A stretch of DNA of 64,000 nucleotides from Colletotrichum lupini. Lineage: Eukaryota; Ascomycota; Sordariomycetes; Glomerellales; Glomerellaceae. The notes under the pieces are model-generated. The model saw only the letters and a list, made by a program, of their open reading frames with translations. It was not told where the DNA came from and made no database searches. Positions 1-11,136 of the stretch are shown here, piece by piece. The translations under genes and the position numbers were made by a program. Numbering within the stretch: the first letter of the stretch is position 1; the number at the start of each line of letters is the position of its first letter. The stretch is taken from the NCBI RefSeq assembly GCF_023278565.1, contig NC_064677.1, positions 3,534,001 to 3,598,000 on the forward strand. Reading direction: 5' to 3'.

Positions 1-187
1 GACAGTATTTCCTCTATGGCCAGGCTCTTACCACCGACCAACATGTAATATGAACGACTCCTTTTGGAACTTTTTCTTTCCTTCCATGCCCTCCCTCTCT
101 GTAAATGCTTTCTTCCCCTCTCCTCTACTTCCTTCCTTCCATTTTCACCCCTTCTCATCTACACTGCGTCTCCTCTCCCGAAAAGAT

Positions 188-987
188 TTACGCCTTGCCA
201 GTAAACCTCTTCACCCGGCGCGCGATATCGCCCTTCGTCTGCTGCATGGGGTTCAACTTGCGATCCCGCACCATGGCATCGTAGTCGTCGCCGTGCTTGG
301 CAATCAACCTCTCGAGCCATTCTTTCTCCTGCTGGCTAATGTGTCGCGGCTTCTTGATCTCGGGGAGGGCGGCTTCCTTCTCGAGGAGGCGGATGACTTC
401 GGGTCTGCTCTCGTCGTCGATGCCACCCCATTCCTCTTCGTTCTCCTCTTCGTCGTCGGATCCTTCTTCGAGGGCGTTCAGGGGGTCGTTGAGGGGGTTG
501 GGACGCTTATTGGCGCTGGCGTAGTGGATCTTGATGATTTTGCCGTCGGCGTCGCGCTCGACGCGGGCTTCTTCGAAGACGGCTTCTTCGGTTGTGGAGA
601 TGGCGAAGGGGTCGCGCTTGGCGGCGGCGGTGGAGGAGGAGGCGGTCTTTGCTTGCTCGAGTTGGGCGAGCGGCTTTTCTGTGCCGCCTGTTGCTGATTT
701 GAGGCGGGCTGTGAGGCCTAGGCGGCGGTAGTTTTGGGTGAGGGTTTCCTTCTTGTTCCTGGACGACAATGGGTGGTCAGCACAAATTGTGTTTCTCTCT
801 CGGTGGTGGGATCTGGACGTAGAGGTGCGGGCAGTTCAAAGGGGCGACGAGTGTGTGTGTGTGTGTCTGCGTACCAGTTCTTTGCGATGATGTCGTTGCC
901 GAGAGGGTTGAGGAGCTTCTTGGGCCTGTTTGTCTTGACTTTGGCGCGGCCGGAGCGGCGCTTCTTCTTTTGGAGGACGGAGCCCAT
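188..987 (-). CDS. NOP16: Nop16-type 60S ribosome biogenesis protein
   Basis: Two exons, 987-875 and 758-188, give 227 residues; yeast Nop16 is about the same length. The intron (874-759, GTACGC donor, CAG acceptor) joins a split Trp codon and carries a GT/AC microsatellite. The first 40 residues are very basic (KKKRRSGRAKVKTNRPKK) and look like a nucleolar targeting signal. The middle is acidic (EEGSDDEEENEEE), and the C-terminal block with SQQEKEWLERLIAKHGDDY and MVRDRKLNPMQQT is typical of the Nop16 family. Members of this family act in nucleolar pre-60S particles; that role is inferred from family. The ATG at 987 is the only start that keeps the conserved basic N-terminus. TAA stop at 188-190. 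Confidence 0.9.
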
Positions 988-2580
988 TGTGAGGCGATTG
1001 TATTTTTTTCGGAGAAGGTGAAGGAGGTGGTGGGATGTGGGATCACGAGTGCCTTGGGTAAGGTAGAATTAACGAGGTACGAGGTGGCCGGGCGCAAAGC
1101 AGTTTGGCTAGAGGTTGCTCAAGTTGCCGCTTCTCGAATTTTTTGTTAATCTTATCTTATCGGAGGAGGGGCCGCTTGGCTCATATCGGGCTTAGCGTGG
1201 TTCGACGAGTGGGTGCTGGAATCTACACCGAGATTCACCGAAATCTGACCGAGATTCGTCTTTCACACCTAAATGTGATACCTTTAGTTCCGTGCCGTAC
1301 TTGAGGTATTCAAGTTCCTTGGAGTCTCTTTTTTCTTTTCGTAGAAATCATCTTTATCATAAATTACGACAGATTCAAGGCGTTCTGGAAAGGTTTTTTT
1401 GAGAGGAGTATGAGGTCGAGTCCTCCTTGTGGATGGTTTTAATCGAATCTTCTCGCGGATATCGCCTGAGAAGCTTCAGGACTCTCTCCATGCTGAAACC
1501 TTCTCTATCATCGTATCAACATTTTTTGAGTGTCAATTTCTTTCAAACCATAGGCATTCGTTGGGACACACTGTTTACAAGTAGTAAAAGAAACGCCGAT
1601 ATCTTTACAATCTGTGTTCCAGCGTTCTTGCCTCTCACGCAGCTGTCGATACCTTAAAGTAGGCAGGTAGGTGCCTTGCGCGTGGCACATCCCACCTGCG
1701 CCTTCATGTATATTCGTCCTGAACACCACAATACACCACAGATGAAGCCCATATAGGCCCCCTCAATACCATTCTCGTCACCAGCAACAGCAGGCGCTCC
1801 TCTAGGCCGGGGGGTCAGGTCAAACTGGACTGGGTGGTGGAGTGGTTCGTTGTCAACAATTAACATCTACGCCAACCAGCCTACTCGACAACAGGCTAAG
1901 CGCATACGAGAGTTCACGAGTTCGAATTCCAGAATAAGCACTAGATATCCCGAGTTCCCAGCATGAGCACCAAGAGATGTAGCCCCCAGCTCAGCACCGG
2001 GGGGGTGAACTCTTTTTTGGCTTCTCTTGTATCGGTTCGACCTATATCGTGGGGACTACGGCCCAGCACAGGGTTGGAGGATGAAGATCGCGGTTGCGAA
2101 AGAGTGATTAGCCCTTCGGCTAGATAGATAGACGTGCGCGGCAAGCTGTGATGATTCATCCCACGCCACCCATGGAGGAATCGACTCAGATTTGTGATGT
2201 TGTTATTCATTATTAGTTCTGGCTCTTGAAGCTGGAGAATGTTTTCTCAGAAGCGATTGACTATTTGAGATGGTCACTTGGCGCTTTTCATTGGCTGTTG
2301 TCCAACTGATAGGTCAAGCTCTTATGGGCGGATGAGAACTTCCTGTGATGATGGATCGCACACTTTCATGTGTGAACTTACACTGAGGTTCGAATCTCTG
2401 GACATCCCATTTTCACGATCGATAAAACTCTGGCTTAAAATCTCATCGCAATCAAAGCGTAATCTCATTCATGTCATGATTTGATTTCATTCAGCGTAAA
2501 ATAGCAGATGGTATATAATCCCTTTACATATCCACAGGTCATCCACACAAGGTCGTCATCCCTTCAACACACAAAACCCC
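988..2580. other. Intergenic, no gene seen
   Basis: A 1.6-kb space lies between the start of the NOP16 gene and the 3' end of the reductase gene. Short open frames on both strands lack family features and splice context. A B-box-like string at 2385-2395 does not fold as a tRNA. Nothing else is recognised. Confidence 0.6.
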
Positions 2581-3950
2581 TTACACCAGCTTCCAGACAC
2601 CGTCGTTGACCTCAATCTTGATCTCACGGTTCTCGTCGATACTTTTCCTGCCAGCGTGGAGGATAGCCGTGGTGGCGATGGTGTTCTTGAGGGTAGGCAG
2701 ACCCTTGGCATCGAGATCCTTGGGCTTGAGCTGGCCAGAGTTGACCTGCCGGCAGCCGTCGACGAACTTCTCGAGCGAGATGTAGCCGTAGCCCGTCTGG
2801 CCGTTGAAGTTTCCGTCCTCGTCGGGCGCGTAGCGCATGTAAAAGGGGTTGTACCACATGAGCTGGCCCGCCGAGTCGTCGGCGACGTCGTAGCCGCGCT
2901 TGGCCTGGTCGACGCGGATCTCGCCGTTGGCGGCGAGGTAGTGGAAGTACTGGTTCGAGTGGACGCCCGCGCGCTGGGGCGCGGTCCAGCTGGCGGTGTA
3001 GACGCCCGTGGCCTTTTTGGACGGGTCGCCCTTCTTCTCCCAGTGGACGAGGACGGAGATTGTGTCCTCGGTGGCCGGGTCGCAGCCGAGGTCGGTGGCG
3101 ATGCCCTTTGACGCCGAGGCGGAGACCTTGACGGGGACGAAGCCTTGCTGGGTGACCATGGAGTCGCAAATGTCGACGTGGTGGCTGTTAAGGTAGTAAG
3201 AGATGTCCGAGTCGACGCCGGCCCAGGCCTTGAAGGTCTCGAGCTGGGACTTGGGCTGGGACATGTAGCTGTAAAAGTAGTTGAAGTCGCCGAGCTTCTG
3301 GGCCTTGAAGCGGGCGTCTGAGTAGGCCGGGTCGAAGCGCTTGTGGTGCTCGATGAAGACGTAGACGCCCTTCTTGTCGGCGGCCTCGATGAGGGCCTGG
3401 TGGTGCTCCAGGTCCTTGACGGCGGGCTTGGTCAGGAGCACGTGGATGCCGCGCTCGATGGCGTAGAGGGCGATGGGGTAGTGGGTGGTGTCGGGGGTGA
3501 AGATGGTGATGGCGTCGCCGGCCTTGAGGGCGTCGATGGCCGTCTTGTAGGAGTCGGGGTCCTTCTTGTCGTTGGCGGGGTATGAGTCGAAGGAGGTGTC
3601 CAGGCCGTTGTAAGCCTGGGTGATGTTCTTGTGGAGATGCTCCCCTTCACGCACAGGTCAGCATTGTCACTTTGACTGTATTGGCTCGGGACAGCGGTGT
3701 TTTTCGTACTAATGGCGGGGAACTTTGTGCCGTTGACGCCAACCATGCCCAGCTGGTTGACCTTGCCTCTTCTCCTCAGGTCGAAGAGAGTCAGGCCGAC
3801 GACGCCCACCTTCTTGTCCGAACCAGAGGCACCGCCACCGACGAAGCCGGTGGTGTACTCTCCGGTACCAACCTGGTGATGAAATTAGCACGTGAAACTG
3901 AGCCGGATGATTCTGAATTGGCTTACCATCAAGACGTTGAGAGGCTCCAT
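2581..3950 (-). CDS. gaaA: Gfo/Idh/MocA reductase, likely D-galacturonate reductase (GaaA/GAR2 type)
   Basis: Three exons, 3950-3927, 3872-3710 and 3644-2581, give 416 residues. Introns are 54 nt (GTAAGC...CAG) and 65 nt (GTACGA...AAG, with a GCTGACC branch site). The N-terminus [17 protein letters not shown] is a Rossmann dinucleotide-binding start; the glycine motif lies at residues 10-17. A KP motif ([13 protein letters not shown]) follows the Rossmann half, as is usual in the Gfo/Idh/MocA family, and the sugar-binding half carries HHVDICD. From memory of the family, the N-terminal block resembles the fungal GaaA/GAR2 D-galacturonate reductases, which reduce D-galacturonate to L-galactonate in the cytosol. 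The divergent aldolase gene supports that reading, since gaaA and gaaC homologues are known to sit head to head. A different sugar or sugar-acid dehydrogenase remains possible. Confidence 0.72.
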
Positions 3951-4072
3951 TTTGGTCGCGTCTTTTCTTTCAATGGTTTAGAAAATGATACAGGTGAGGG
4001 GAGAGGAGAGTTTGGGAGGGAATGGAGAAGAGGAACTTCACGAGCTAGGACAGACGGCGAAAGTTACGGTCT

Positions 4073-4078
4073 ATATAA
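4073..4078 (-). promoter_or_regulatory. TATA box of the reductase gene
   Basis: TATATA lies about 123 nt upstream of the ATG at 3950, reading on the minus strand, in otherwise GC-balanced DNA. This is position and sequence only; the transcription start is not known. Confidence 0.45.
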
Positions 4079-6280
4079 GAGAGGGGTGGGAACGTGTCAA
4101 TGGGCAAAGTAGCACAAGTAGCTCGGGCGAGACGCAGCGAGAGACAGCACGGAACAAGAGCGGCAACGGATAATAATGGGCAGGCCAAGAATATTTTTCT
4201 CTCTCTAAGGATGAAGCTCGCCGTGGCATGGCGACCAAGGAGAAGCTCCCGTCTCGTCTCCGTCACGTCTCGTAGCTACTCCACGACAAAGCTGGGCCCG
4301 GAAAAATTGAGGGGCAGAGGAGGGGGGAAGACAATTGGAGGGATTTATCAGCCCCGCACTCCGCCGTGCGTCAGCTCCCCCAGCCCAGACGCTCGACTTA
4401 TCCGCTCAGATAGTCTGATGGAGACAATTATAGGGAGTCTCTGGTATGATGTGCTATGATGGCTGCTCTTGGCTTGTTTTGTTAGAAAAAGGCGAGACTT
4501 TTGGAAGAGCGAACGGGTTGCATGGCGCATGCATGGTTGGTTCTTCAGCGTTCATCCAGCATGAACTTGGATCGGGAGCATATTGCGGAATCATGAGAGA
4601 TTTTGCAAAGAACTTCTGACTATAGTAATGGAAATTTGTCCCTAGAGGGGAAAAAATGCAGGAGAAGAAAAAAACATGCTGCCGCTTCTGGAAACACATC
4701 CCGAGCATGACCGAAGCCACGGTGCCGTCGACGCCGGTGTTCGGAGGGTCGCACCGGCCGATTCAAGCCCAAGACGGAGGCTGCGCCGCCACGCCATCTT
4801 GCCGGATTTTCATGATTTAGCATGGGCCTCCAATGATACAAGGGCAACTCCGTAGCCAATTTTTCTTTGAAGTTTTTTCTGTGCACTGCCTTCTCATTTC
4901 AGAGAAATAACCAGAGTGAAGACATCTGGGAGTTGCAGTTTCGCGACTGAAGAGTAAGAGAAACATGGAGGGGCAGCAAAAAAAGTGGAATGAGGGGGAG
5001 GGGGAGGGGCCGTGGGAATCGCAAGTGTGGGGCAGCGTCGTGCCGTTCTTCCATTGGGGTTCAACGGGTGTGCTTGGGTACCTCACTTTGTGCTAGTAGT
5101 CGGCCTAGTAACGTGTGGACTGGGCCAAGGAGAATAATGCCAATTTGTTTAAACGGGGTGATCAATTGCTGGCTGGTTAGAGCAATTAACGCCGGTTATT
5201 ACCCATTGGCTGGGAAGACCATTTCATAGAAGAATCAACCCTGTTTAGAGTATTCGTACCACAACTCAATCCCATAACTTTTGAGAGCCGAGAGCGGGCA
5301 AGAATGATGTTGGACAATCGTCTGTCTAAACGGAAGCTAAATGATTCAAGGAGCCAATATTCTCAGTCTTTGATTTTGGACTTGACGAAGTTTACCTGGA
5401 TAGCCTTCGCCCGCCCGGGGAGACACAACCTCAGTGCTGGTATGAGTATCTTTTTCCTGGCCCCATTCCCCGCCCCCACGCCCCATCTGCCCCGCGACAA
5501 CTCGTGACATGGATGACCGCTGGTATGAAATACATGAGACAAGGTACCTTGAGTGAGTTGATATCTCAATAAACCACCAAGGTATCCGTAGGCCATAAGA
5601 CTATTCTGCTACTGCGTATTTCGCTGGACAGAATGCGTTTAGGAAATTTCTCGATTGTAAAACCCGTCTGACAGACGGTACGCAGGCAGTTACGGCTGAT
5701 GCAGTGATATTCATTCCGAAACGCGCACTAGGGCATCCTGCTCCGAAGAAAATTAGGCGATGGGATCCTTTACCTGCTGCACACGATACATCGCCTGCAG
5801 AATTCGATATTTAATCCCTCTTCAACCGGCTAAAGACTGTGGTTGTATTGGCCAGCAGTCTACCAACTTGAGTTTCATTGCCCGCGACATTAGCAATATG
5901 CAATATTTTGAACGACTTTACCCGAGAATTGGAGTCTAAGAAGTAGATACCTAGTAGCTTATGTAACTCAATACTTACAACATGAAGCCTTTCATGATGC
6001 TATCTGCACCAGAACGTAGCGCAGACTCTAGGCCACACCAACCTTGAGAGGTTCTTCAGAATATTAGACTACCTAACGCCTTTTTACATGCATCTCACAT
6101 TGATCGCGAGTCTTGTTACCTACATTATGTCCTTTCGCTCGTCCATTCCGTTCCAGCGCCGATGGCTAGACCCCTCGTGCCCCTCCGTGCCTGCTCCAAC
6201 TCTGAAGCTAAGGTACCGTGGTACCTCCACTCATTCAAAGACACCCCACTTACCCTGCCAGGCATAGTTCTCTGCTTCCT

Positions 6281-6289
6281 ATTGGAGGA
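6281..6289 (-). promoter_or_regulatory. Candidate galacturonate-response element (TCCNCCAAT)
   Basis: The plus strand reads ATTGGAGGA, the exact complement of TCCTCCAAT. TCCNCCAAT is the site described for the GaaR regulator of galacturonate genes in Botrytis and Aspergillus. It lies 2.3 kb from the reductase ATG and 1.8 kb from the aldolase ATG. With eight fixed bases, a chance hit somewhere in 4.1 kb on both strands has a probability of about 12 percent. Confidence 0.35.
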
Positions 6290-7878
6290 ACATCTTAGAC
6301 GTAATTTCTCCGTCCACTCATTTGACTTCCATCTCCATCACTCCCAACCTTCTCCAACACTTCAACGACGCACAAATCCATGCCACTCCATACGCTTCGT
6401 ATCGCCGGCCAGCCTCTCACATATCGTTGCAAAGAGGTTACAGCGATGCACTGCGCCATCTGCTAGATGCTCTACTGTTTCAGTGGCCATACCGGTTCTC
6501 TCCCGCCGGCCACAGGCTGCGGTCATCGGAGCTGACCGGTAGCGATCCGGACTTGCTTAGAGAAAAGCCATCGCTGGCACAGAGCATAGCTTACTTGGCT
6601 CGTCTCCAGATACACAGCAAGACAACTTACCGAATTCACTTCTTGATGCTGACCGTAGGGTTTCAGTATCTTCTGAGCTGAACACCACTGCCGCCGTGGC
6701 TCTCGTCACTTTCCTCGTCTCCAATATGCCGCTTGGTGCGTCTACACTTCTGGCGGTGTCGATAGGTCAAAAGAGAGATGACAACGGAAAAAAGTTCAAC
6801 TCATGCACGACGGGCGAGCAAACCCGAGACTGGGCTAGGTACCAATCGCCGGATGATTTGCCAGGCACCCTCCGGCCTGCAGCTGTGCATGTCCCAGTTC
6901 AGCGCTAATGCTCAAGACGGGCTTGACTGGCCTTGTGCTGCATGACCAGACGACAGCTCTCCCAATAATGCCATCTTTCTCATCACCGTCTGGTATTGCC
7001 CTCCACGCGCGATTTCAGATTTCGGACACCACCCAGCCCTGTGCTGGTTGCCTTCGTGCAGATCTCGTGGCATTGGCGCAATCCATCTTCCCAGCAGATC
7101 CTGCCCACGACACAGGGCTACAGCTTACAGCAGATGCATCTTCCCTACCGTCTATTGCCGGAGCCCACGGACCACAGACGTGGGTGGGCGATGTTGGATG
7201 GATCGGAGCTTCAAGGGAAGTCCCTTGCTTGTCTCGGATTTCCTTCGTCTTGTGACGTGTGACGACTGTCTTTTCTCGAAGTCTGCAAATACCCCGCCAT
7301 GACTGAGAGCCCTGCCCAGAGGATTCCTCCTCAAAGTGGGACTGAAACGCAGCGAGCCGACTTCATCCTCACCAATGCTGTCCATATCTTCACTCAAGAT
7401 ATCTGCAAATATGTGAGCTTGACCATCATTATCCTAGTAGGCTAACGCGGGCCATCAAAGAGCAGGAATTGGACACCAAAAGCCTCATTGTTGAGCTACC
7501 TGGAAACAGGAACCGCTTGCCGCAGTACCGGCGATGCACCTCGTTTCTCTGCACACTCCACCCCCTTCTCCATTTCTCTTAGCGTTCTTCTCGTCTAGTT
7601 TCCGATTGCCCCTCCCCCTCCCTCCCCCAACTGGGGGTGCAAGGGAGCGTCCCAAGGTGGCCCCGTTGTGCAGTTGTTAGCTTCTCCGGTCTTGGCTTTG
7701 AGTCTACACGATGCTCGATAGTTCGGGCCAATGTCCACACGAGCAAGGCCCTCGCGACATGTCAAATATTTATTTCTAGACTCATCCCACCCCACGCGGG
7801 CTTGCTGATACTGGAACAAGCCCATTAGCTCACGGAAATCATCCCGTCCTCCTCGTCGTCTCTCTTCTTTCTCCCTCC

Positions 7879-7886
7879 TATAAATA
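7879..7886 (+). promoter_or_regulatory. TATA box of the aldolase gene
   Basis: TATAAATA stands 28 nt before a CT-rich stretch and 35 nt before a GTAAGT donor, which fits transcription starting near 7905-7912. It precedes the aldolase ATG at 8053. Confidence 0.6.
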
Positions 7887-7913
7887 CAACACCGGCCTCT
7901 ACTCGTCTCTCTG

Positions 7914-8013
7914 GTAAGTATTACCTCTCACCTCTACTCACCAACCACACCACTCTTCTCTTGTGCTCTTCACCTCTACAACCTACCCCTCTCACTCACA
8001 CTTTGCTCACAGC
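7914..8013 (+). other. Probable 5' UTR intron of the aldolase gene
   Basis: GTAAGT at 7914 and TTTGCTCACAG ending at 8013 form a 100-nt intron with CTCAC-type branch candidates. Removing it deletes an in-frame ATG at 7963 that would add a 30-residue Ser/His/Pro-rich leader with no family match. This is why 8053 is chosen as the start. Confidence 0.5.
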
Positions 8014-8052
8014 TCTCTCATTCATCCAGCTCACCCACCAAACCAGCCCATC

Positions 8053-9024
8053 ATGACCGTCTCCAACGGAAGCAGTGGCGCTCGCCGCCCCCTCCCCGTC
8101 GGCATCTACGCCCCCACCATGACCTTCTTCGACCCCGAGACGGAAGATCTCGACATCCCTACCATCAAGAAGCACGCCGAGCGCCTGGCCAAGGCTGGTC
8201 TTGCCGGTCTGGTCGTCATGGGTTCCAACGGAGAGGCTGCCCACTGCACACGCGAGGAGAAGCTGGCCGTGACCAAGGCCACCCGTGAGGCTCTTGACGC
8301 TGCCGGCTTCCAGAGCACCCCCATCATTCTCGGTGCCACCGAGGGCAGTGTCCGCGGCACCATTGAGCTCTCCAAGGCCGCCCTCGAGGTCGGCGCCGAC
8401 TACTCCCTCATCCTTCCCCCCTCCTATTTCCGCGCCCAAATGGACGAGCAGGCCATCTACGACTACTTCATCGCCGTCGCCGACCAGAGCCCCATCCCTC
8501 TTGTCCTCTACAACTACCCCGGCGCCGTCTCCGGCATCGACATGGACAGCGACCTGCTCATCAAGCTGGCGGAGCACCCCAACATCGTCGGCACAAAGTT
8601 CACCTGCGGCAACACGGGCAAGCTCACCCGCGTAGCCCTCGCCACCAACGCAAAGACCCCTTGGTCAGAAGGCTCCGGCTACATGGCGTTTGGCGGCATA
8701 TGCGACTTCACGGCCCAGACCCTCGCCAGCGGCGGCAGCGGCATCATCGCCGGCGGTGCCAATGTCATGCCCAAGGTCTGCGTCAAGGTGTGGAACCTCT
8801 ACTCGGAGGGCAAGAGGGACGAGGCCATTGAGCTCCAGAAGAAGCTCAGCCGCGGCGACTGGTTCCTGACAAAGGCTGCCATCGCGGGCACCAAGGGCGC
8901 CATCCAGAGCTACTACGGCTACGGAGGCTTCCCAAGACGGCCTCTGAGACGTCTGGAGAAGGCCCGTACCCTTTCTATTGAGGAGGGCATCAAGGAGGTC
9001 ATGGACATTGAGAACTCCCTCTAA
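8053..9024 (+). CDS. gaaC: DHDPS/NAL-family aldolase, likely 2-keto-3-deoxy-L-galactonate aldolase (LGA1/GaaC type)
   Basis: Single exon, 323 residues, close to other fungal members of this TIM-barrel family. Visible motifs are GSNGE at 57-61 (the GTTGE-type substrate carboxylate loop), Tyr153 in VLYNYPG, and Lys182 in IVGTKFTCGN as the Schiff-base lysine. The C-terminus carries SYYGYGGFPRRPL, shared by fungal members. LGA1/GaaC splits 2-keto-3-deoxy-L-galactonate into pyruvate and L-glyceraldehyde, the third step of fungal D-galacturonate catabolism. Assignment to LGA1 rather than LRA4 or another fungal paralogue rests on the neighbouring reductase gene and remembered similarity, so the exact substrate is an inference. 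The gene is divergent from the reductase, and the ATG at 8053 follows a 5' UTR intron. Confidence 0.75.
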   Translation: MTVSNGSSGARRPLPVGIYAPTMTFFDPETEDLDIPTIKKHAERLAKAGLAGLVVMGSNGEAAHCTREEKLAVTKATREALDAAGFQSTPIILGATEGSVRGTIELSKAALEVGADYSLILPPSYFRAQMDEQAIYDYFIAVADQSPIPLVLYNYPGAVSGIDMDSDLLIKLAEHPNIVGTKFTCGNTGKLTRVALATNAKTPWSEGSGYMAFGGICDFTAQTLASGGSGIIAGGANVMPKVCVKVWNLYSEGKRDEAIELQKKLSRGDWFLTKAAIAGTKGAIQSYYGYGGFPRRPLRRLEKARTLSIEEGIKEVMDIENSL

Positions 9025-9623
9025 TTGGAAGGCAATCTTCCTCGTTCTCATGATTTCATGCACTCATGAGAAATGATTTCAGCGTGCGGGCAACTTTTTT
9101 TGTGCCCGGCGTGACAGATGGTGGGGTAAACGTCCCCCTTCCCACCGATCACGGCCGTGGGGGTAGTTTCCCCGGGCTAGGTCTCGGAAGAATGTCCGGG
9201 GTGATGATGTGCCGAGCTCGTTGGCGTACCCCCCACCTCACTCTCACCAAGGTACCTAGCCTGACATAGCTCGAACTTTTTTGTCCTCATCCCTCCAAAA
9301 AGACACAAAGTGGGTTGGCATCTATCGATAGTTTTATAGGGAGTTTTTGGGCGCGGAAATAACGATTTGGGATGAGAGGTTGCATTTGTTGGTGCCATAG
9401 CCAACTTGGTACTCTTGCACTAAGAGATGCGCATAGTCAGAGATATCGTCCTCGGGACCGAGTATCCTAGGGGAGCCTCATAATAGATTTTATGATTTTT
9501 TTCAAATGACTATTCATGTTTCATTAATCATCCGTCTCTACCATGTTTTCTATACCATGCAGCAACGGTTCCAGTACCAAATTGCGCTTCCACTGCACGT
9601 CTGCGTTAAATATCACAGACCAC
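9025..9623. other. Convergent intergenic region, no gene seen
   Basis: About 600 bases lie between the 3' ends of the aldolase and the FAD oxidoreductase. AT-rich stretches near 9480-9530 are plausible 3' UTR and polyadenylation sequence. No conserved frame was seen. Confidence 0.6.
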
Positions 9624-11136
9624 CTAGACTCTATACCGCCTCGGATCCAGCTCCGAGATATCGGCGCTGGCCGTCTTGCCGTCGAGTATATACTCGGACA
9701 TGAGTTTTCCCGTCGCGGGACCGTTCTGGATGCCCCAGCACGTGTGGCCGGCCGCGAGCCATAGGCCCGGGACCGATGTCGCGCCGATGAGGGGGCCAGA
9801 CTCGTGTTGGGACAGGTAGCACGCCTGCTTCGCCTTGACGGAGGCGGCTGCCAGGGCGGGGCTGACGGTGGCGATGTACGAGATGATGTCGTCGCAGTTG
9901 GCTTCGTCTACTTGGACCTTGTCTGCTGTGTCTGGGAGGGGTGCGTCTTCATCTGGTTCGCCTAGAGTGTGGGGAGTATTGCCGTGAGCTTTGTGTCTTT
10001 GATGACTTGGGGTTTGGTTGATGCATATGTCCAAGGGGAAGGGACGGGAAGGGGGAAAGGGGGCAACGAACCACATGCATACACCTCGCCATACGGCCGC
10101 GCATAAATCTCCGGGTCGACGACGCGCTTGTGTTTTCTTTTTTGTCCTTTGCTGACCCGGTGCTCCGGCACAAAGTCGGCCGGGAGCCTGATGCTGGTGA
10201 AGACGGCGTAGGGGCTCACGTCGGCGTTGTAGACGACACTGTGGGCCCGCAGGCCCGTGACTTTGGACCGCGGCAGCAGGCGACCGGTCCACGGCCCCGC
10301 GGACACTAGAACGTCCGTCACGTCGTCGATCGTCCGGGTCTCGTTGGACTCGCGATCAAGGTACTCGACGCTCTTGACGCCGCCGCCGCCGCCGCCGCCT
10401 ACGCTCTCACCGGAGATAATCCTCTTCAGCTGCGCGTTGGTCCGCACCTCGACGCCCTTTTCCTGCGCCAGCGCCGCCACGGACGTGGTGAAGTCGTAGG
10501 GATGCACCTGCGCCGTCTCCGTCGCTCCGGGCCTGCCCATCTCGGCGTACGTCTCGACGGCGGCCCGATCGATCCAGTCGAGGTCCCCCGGCACGACGCC
10601 GCCCGAATCTCGCAACATGGCCTCGGCGGCCTCGTCCTGCTTCGGCAGCCTTTCCCACCCCTTTTCCTGCTCGCCTTCGTTGGCGCCAGGCACGACAGCC
10701 TCAGGTTTCACGGCAGCTTGTTTAATGTTCTCGAGCGTCTGCTTCGTGACGCGGGCCTCGAAGCTGCCGCAATTGACGCGCCGGTAGCCCCATCTCTTCT
10801 CGCCGCCGTGCTCTGCGGCGAGCTCCTTGTGCAGGCGGTAGGAGAGTGGAACGAGGCAAGACGGGTAGGCCCAGAGGGCGAGTAGGCCGCCCGCTTTGCC
10901 AGAGGCGCCTGAGGCGATGGCAGTGGCCTCGAGTATTGTGATGCGATGGAGGGCAGGGTTGTATTTCGGGTGTCTTGTGAGGAAGTAGGCCGTTGTGGAA
11001 CCGATGATGCCGCCACCTGCAAAGTGGCCATGCCCTTGATGTCAGTCTACTTAAAGTGGCGACGACGACGAAGACGACCCTGTTGTGTGGTAGACGTACC
11101 GACGATGACAATGTTGCGCTTTGCTTGGGGATCCAT
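9624..11136 (-). CDS. FAD-dependent oxidoreductase of the DAO (D-amino-acid oxidase) family
   Basis: Three exons, 11136-11100, 11016-10072 and 9961-9624, give 439 residues. Intron 1 (83 nt, GTACGT...CAG, CTGAC branch) splits the codon inside the dinucleotide motif. Once joined, the N-terminus reads RNIVIVGGGIIGSTTAYFL, a textbook GxGxxG FAD-binding start. SGASGKAGGLLA follows at about residue 50, as in DAO-family proteins. The C-terminus has GLWLAAGHTCWGIQNGPATGK, the second FAD contact. Intron 2 (110 nt) uses a GTTCGT donor. The size and the GHTCWGI block recall the fungal Tda3-like group of uncertain substrate; fructosyl-amino-acid or sarcosine oxidases are alternatives. No signal peptide or peroxisomal SKL end is present (the C-terminus is RRYRV). 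A run of eight Gly residues from GCC repeats lies near residue 238. Confidence 0.85.

Larger units (their letters stand above)
3951..8052. other. 4.1-kb divergent intergenic region of the reductase/aldolase pair
   Basis: No open frame in this space shows family features. It holds TATA boxes for both flanking genes, a 5' UTR intron of the aldolase and a match to the galacturonate-response element; these are listed separately. A purine-rich stretch lies near 4980-5010. The distance is far longer than a normal shared promoter, so insertion or decay of other DNA is possible, but no repeat boundary was seen. Confidence 0.6.

Noticed and set aside
50..697. 215-codon plus-strand frame with Gly and Leu runs
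   Set aside because: It is the antisense shadow of the acidic NOP16 exon; the minus-strand reading has family motifs and proper splicing.
2383..2400. B-box-like GGTTCGAATCT suggesting a tRNA gene
   Set aside because: The T-stem has mismatches (A-C) and two G-T pairs, and no A box, anticodon arm or acceptor stem can be formed around it.
7963..8052. In-frame upstream ATG that would extend the aldolase by 30 residues
   Set aside because: It lies in a probable 5' UTR intron and encodes a Ser/His/Pro-rich stretch absent from the family.
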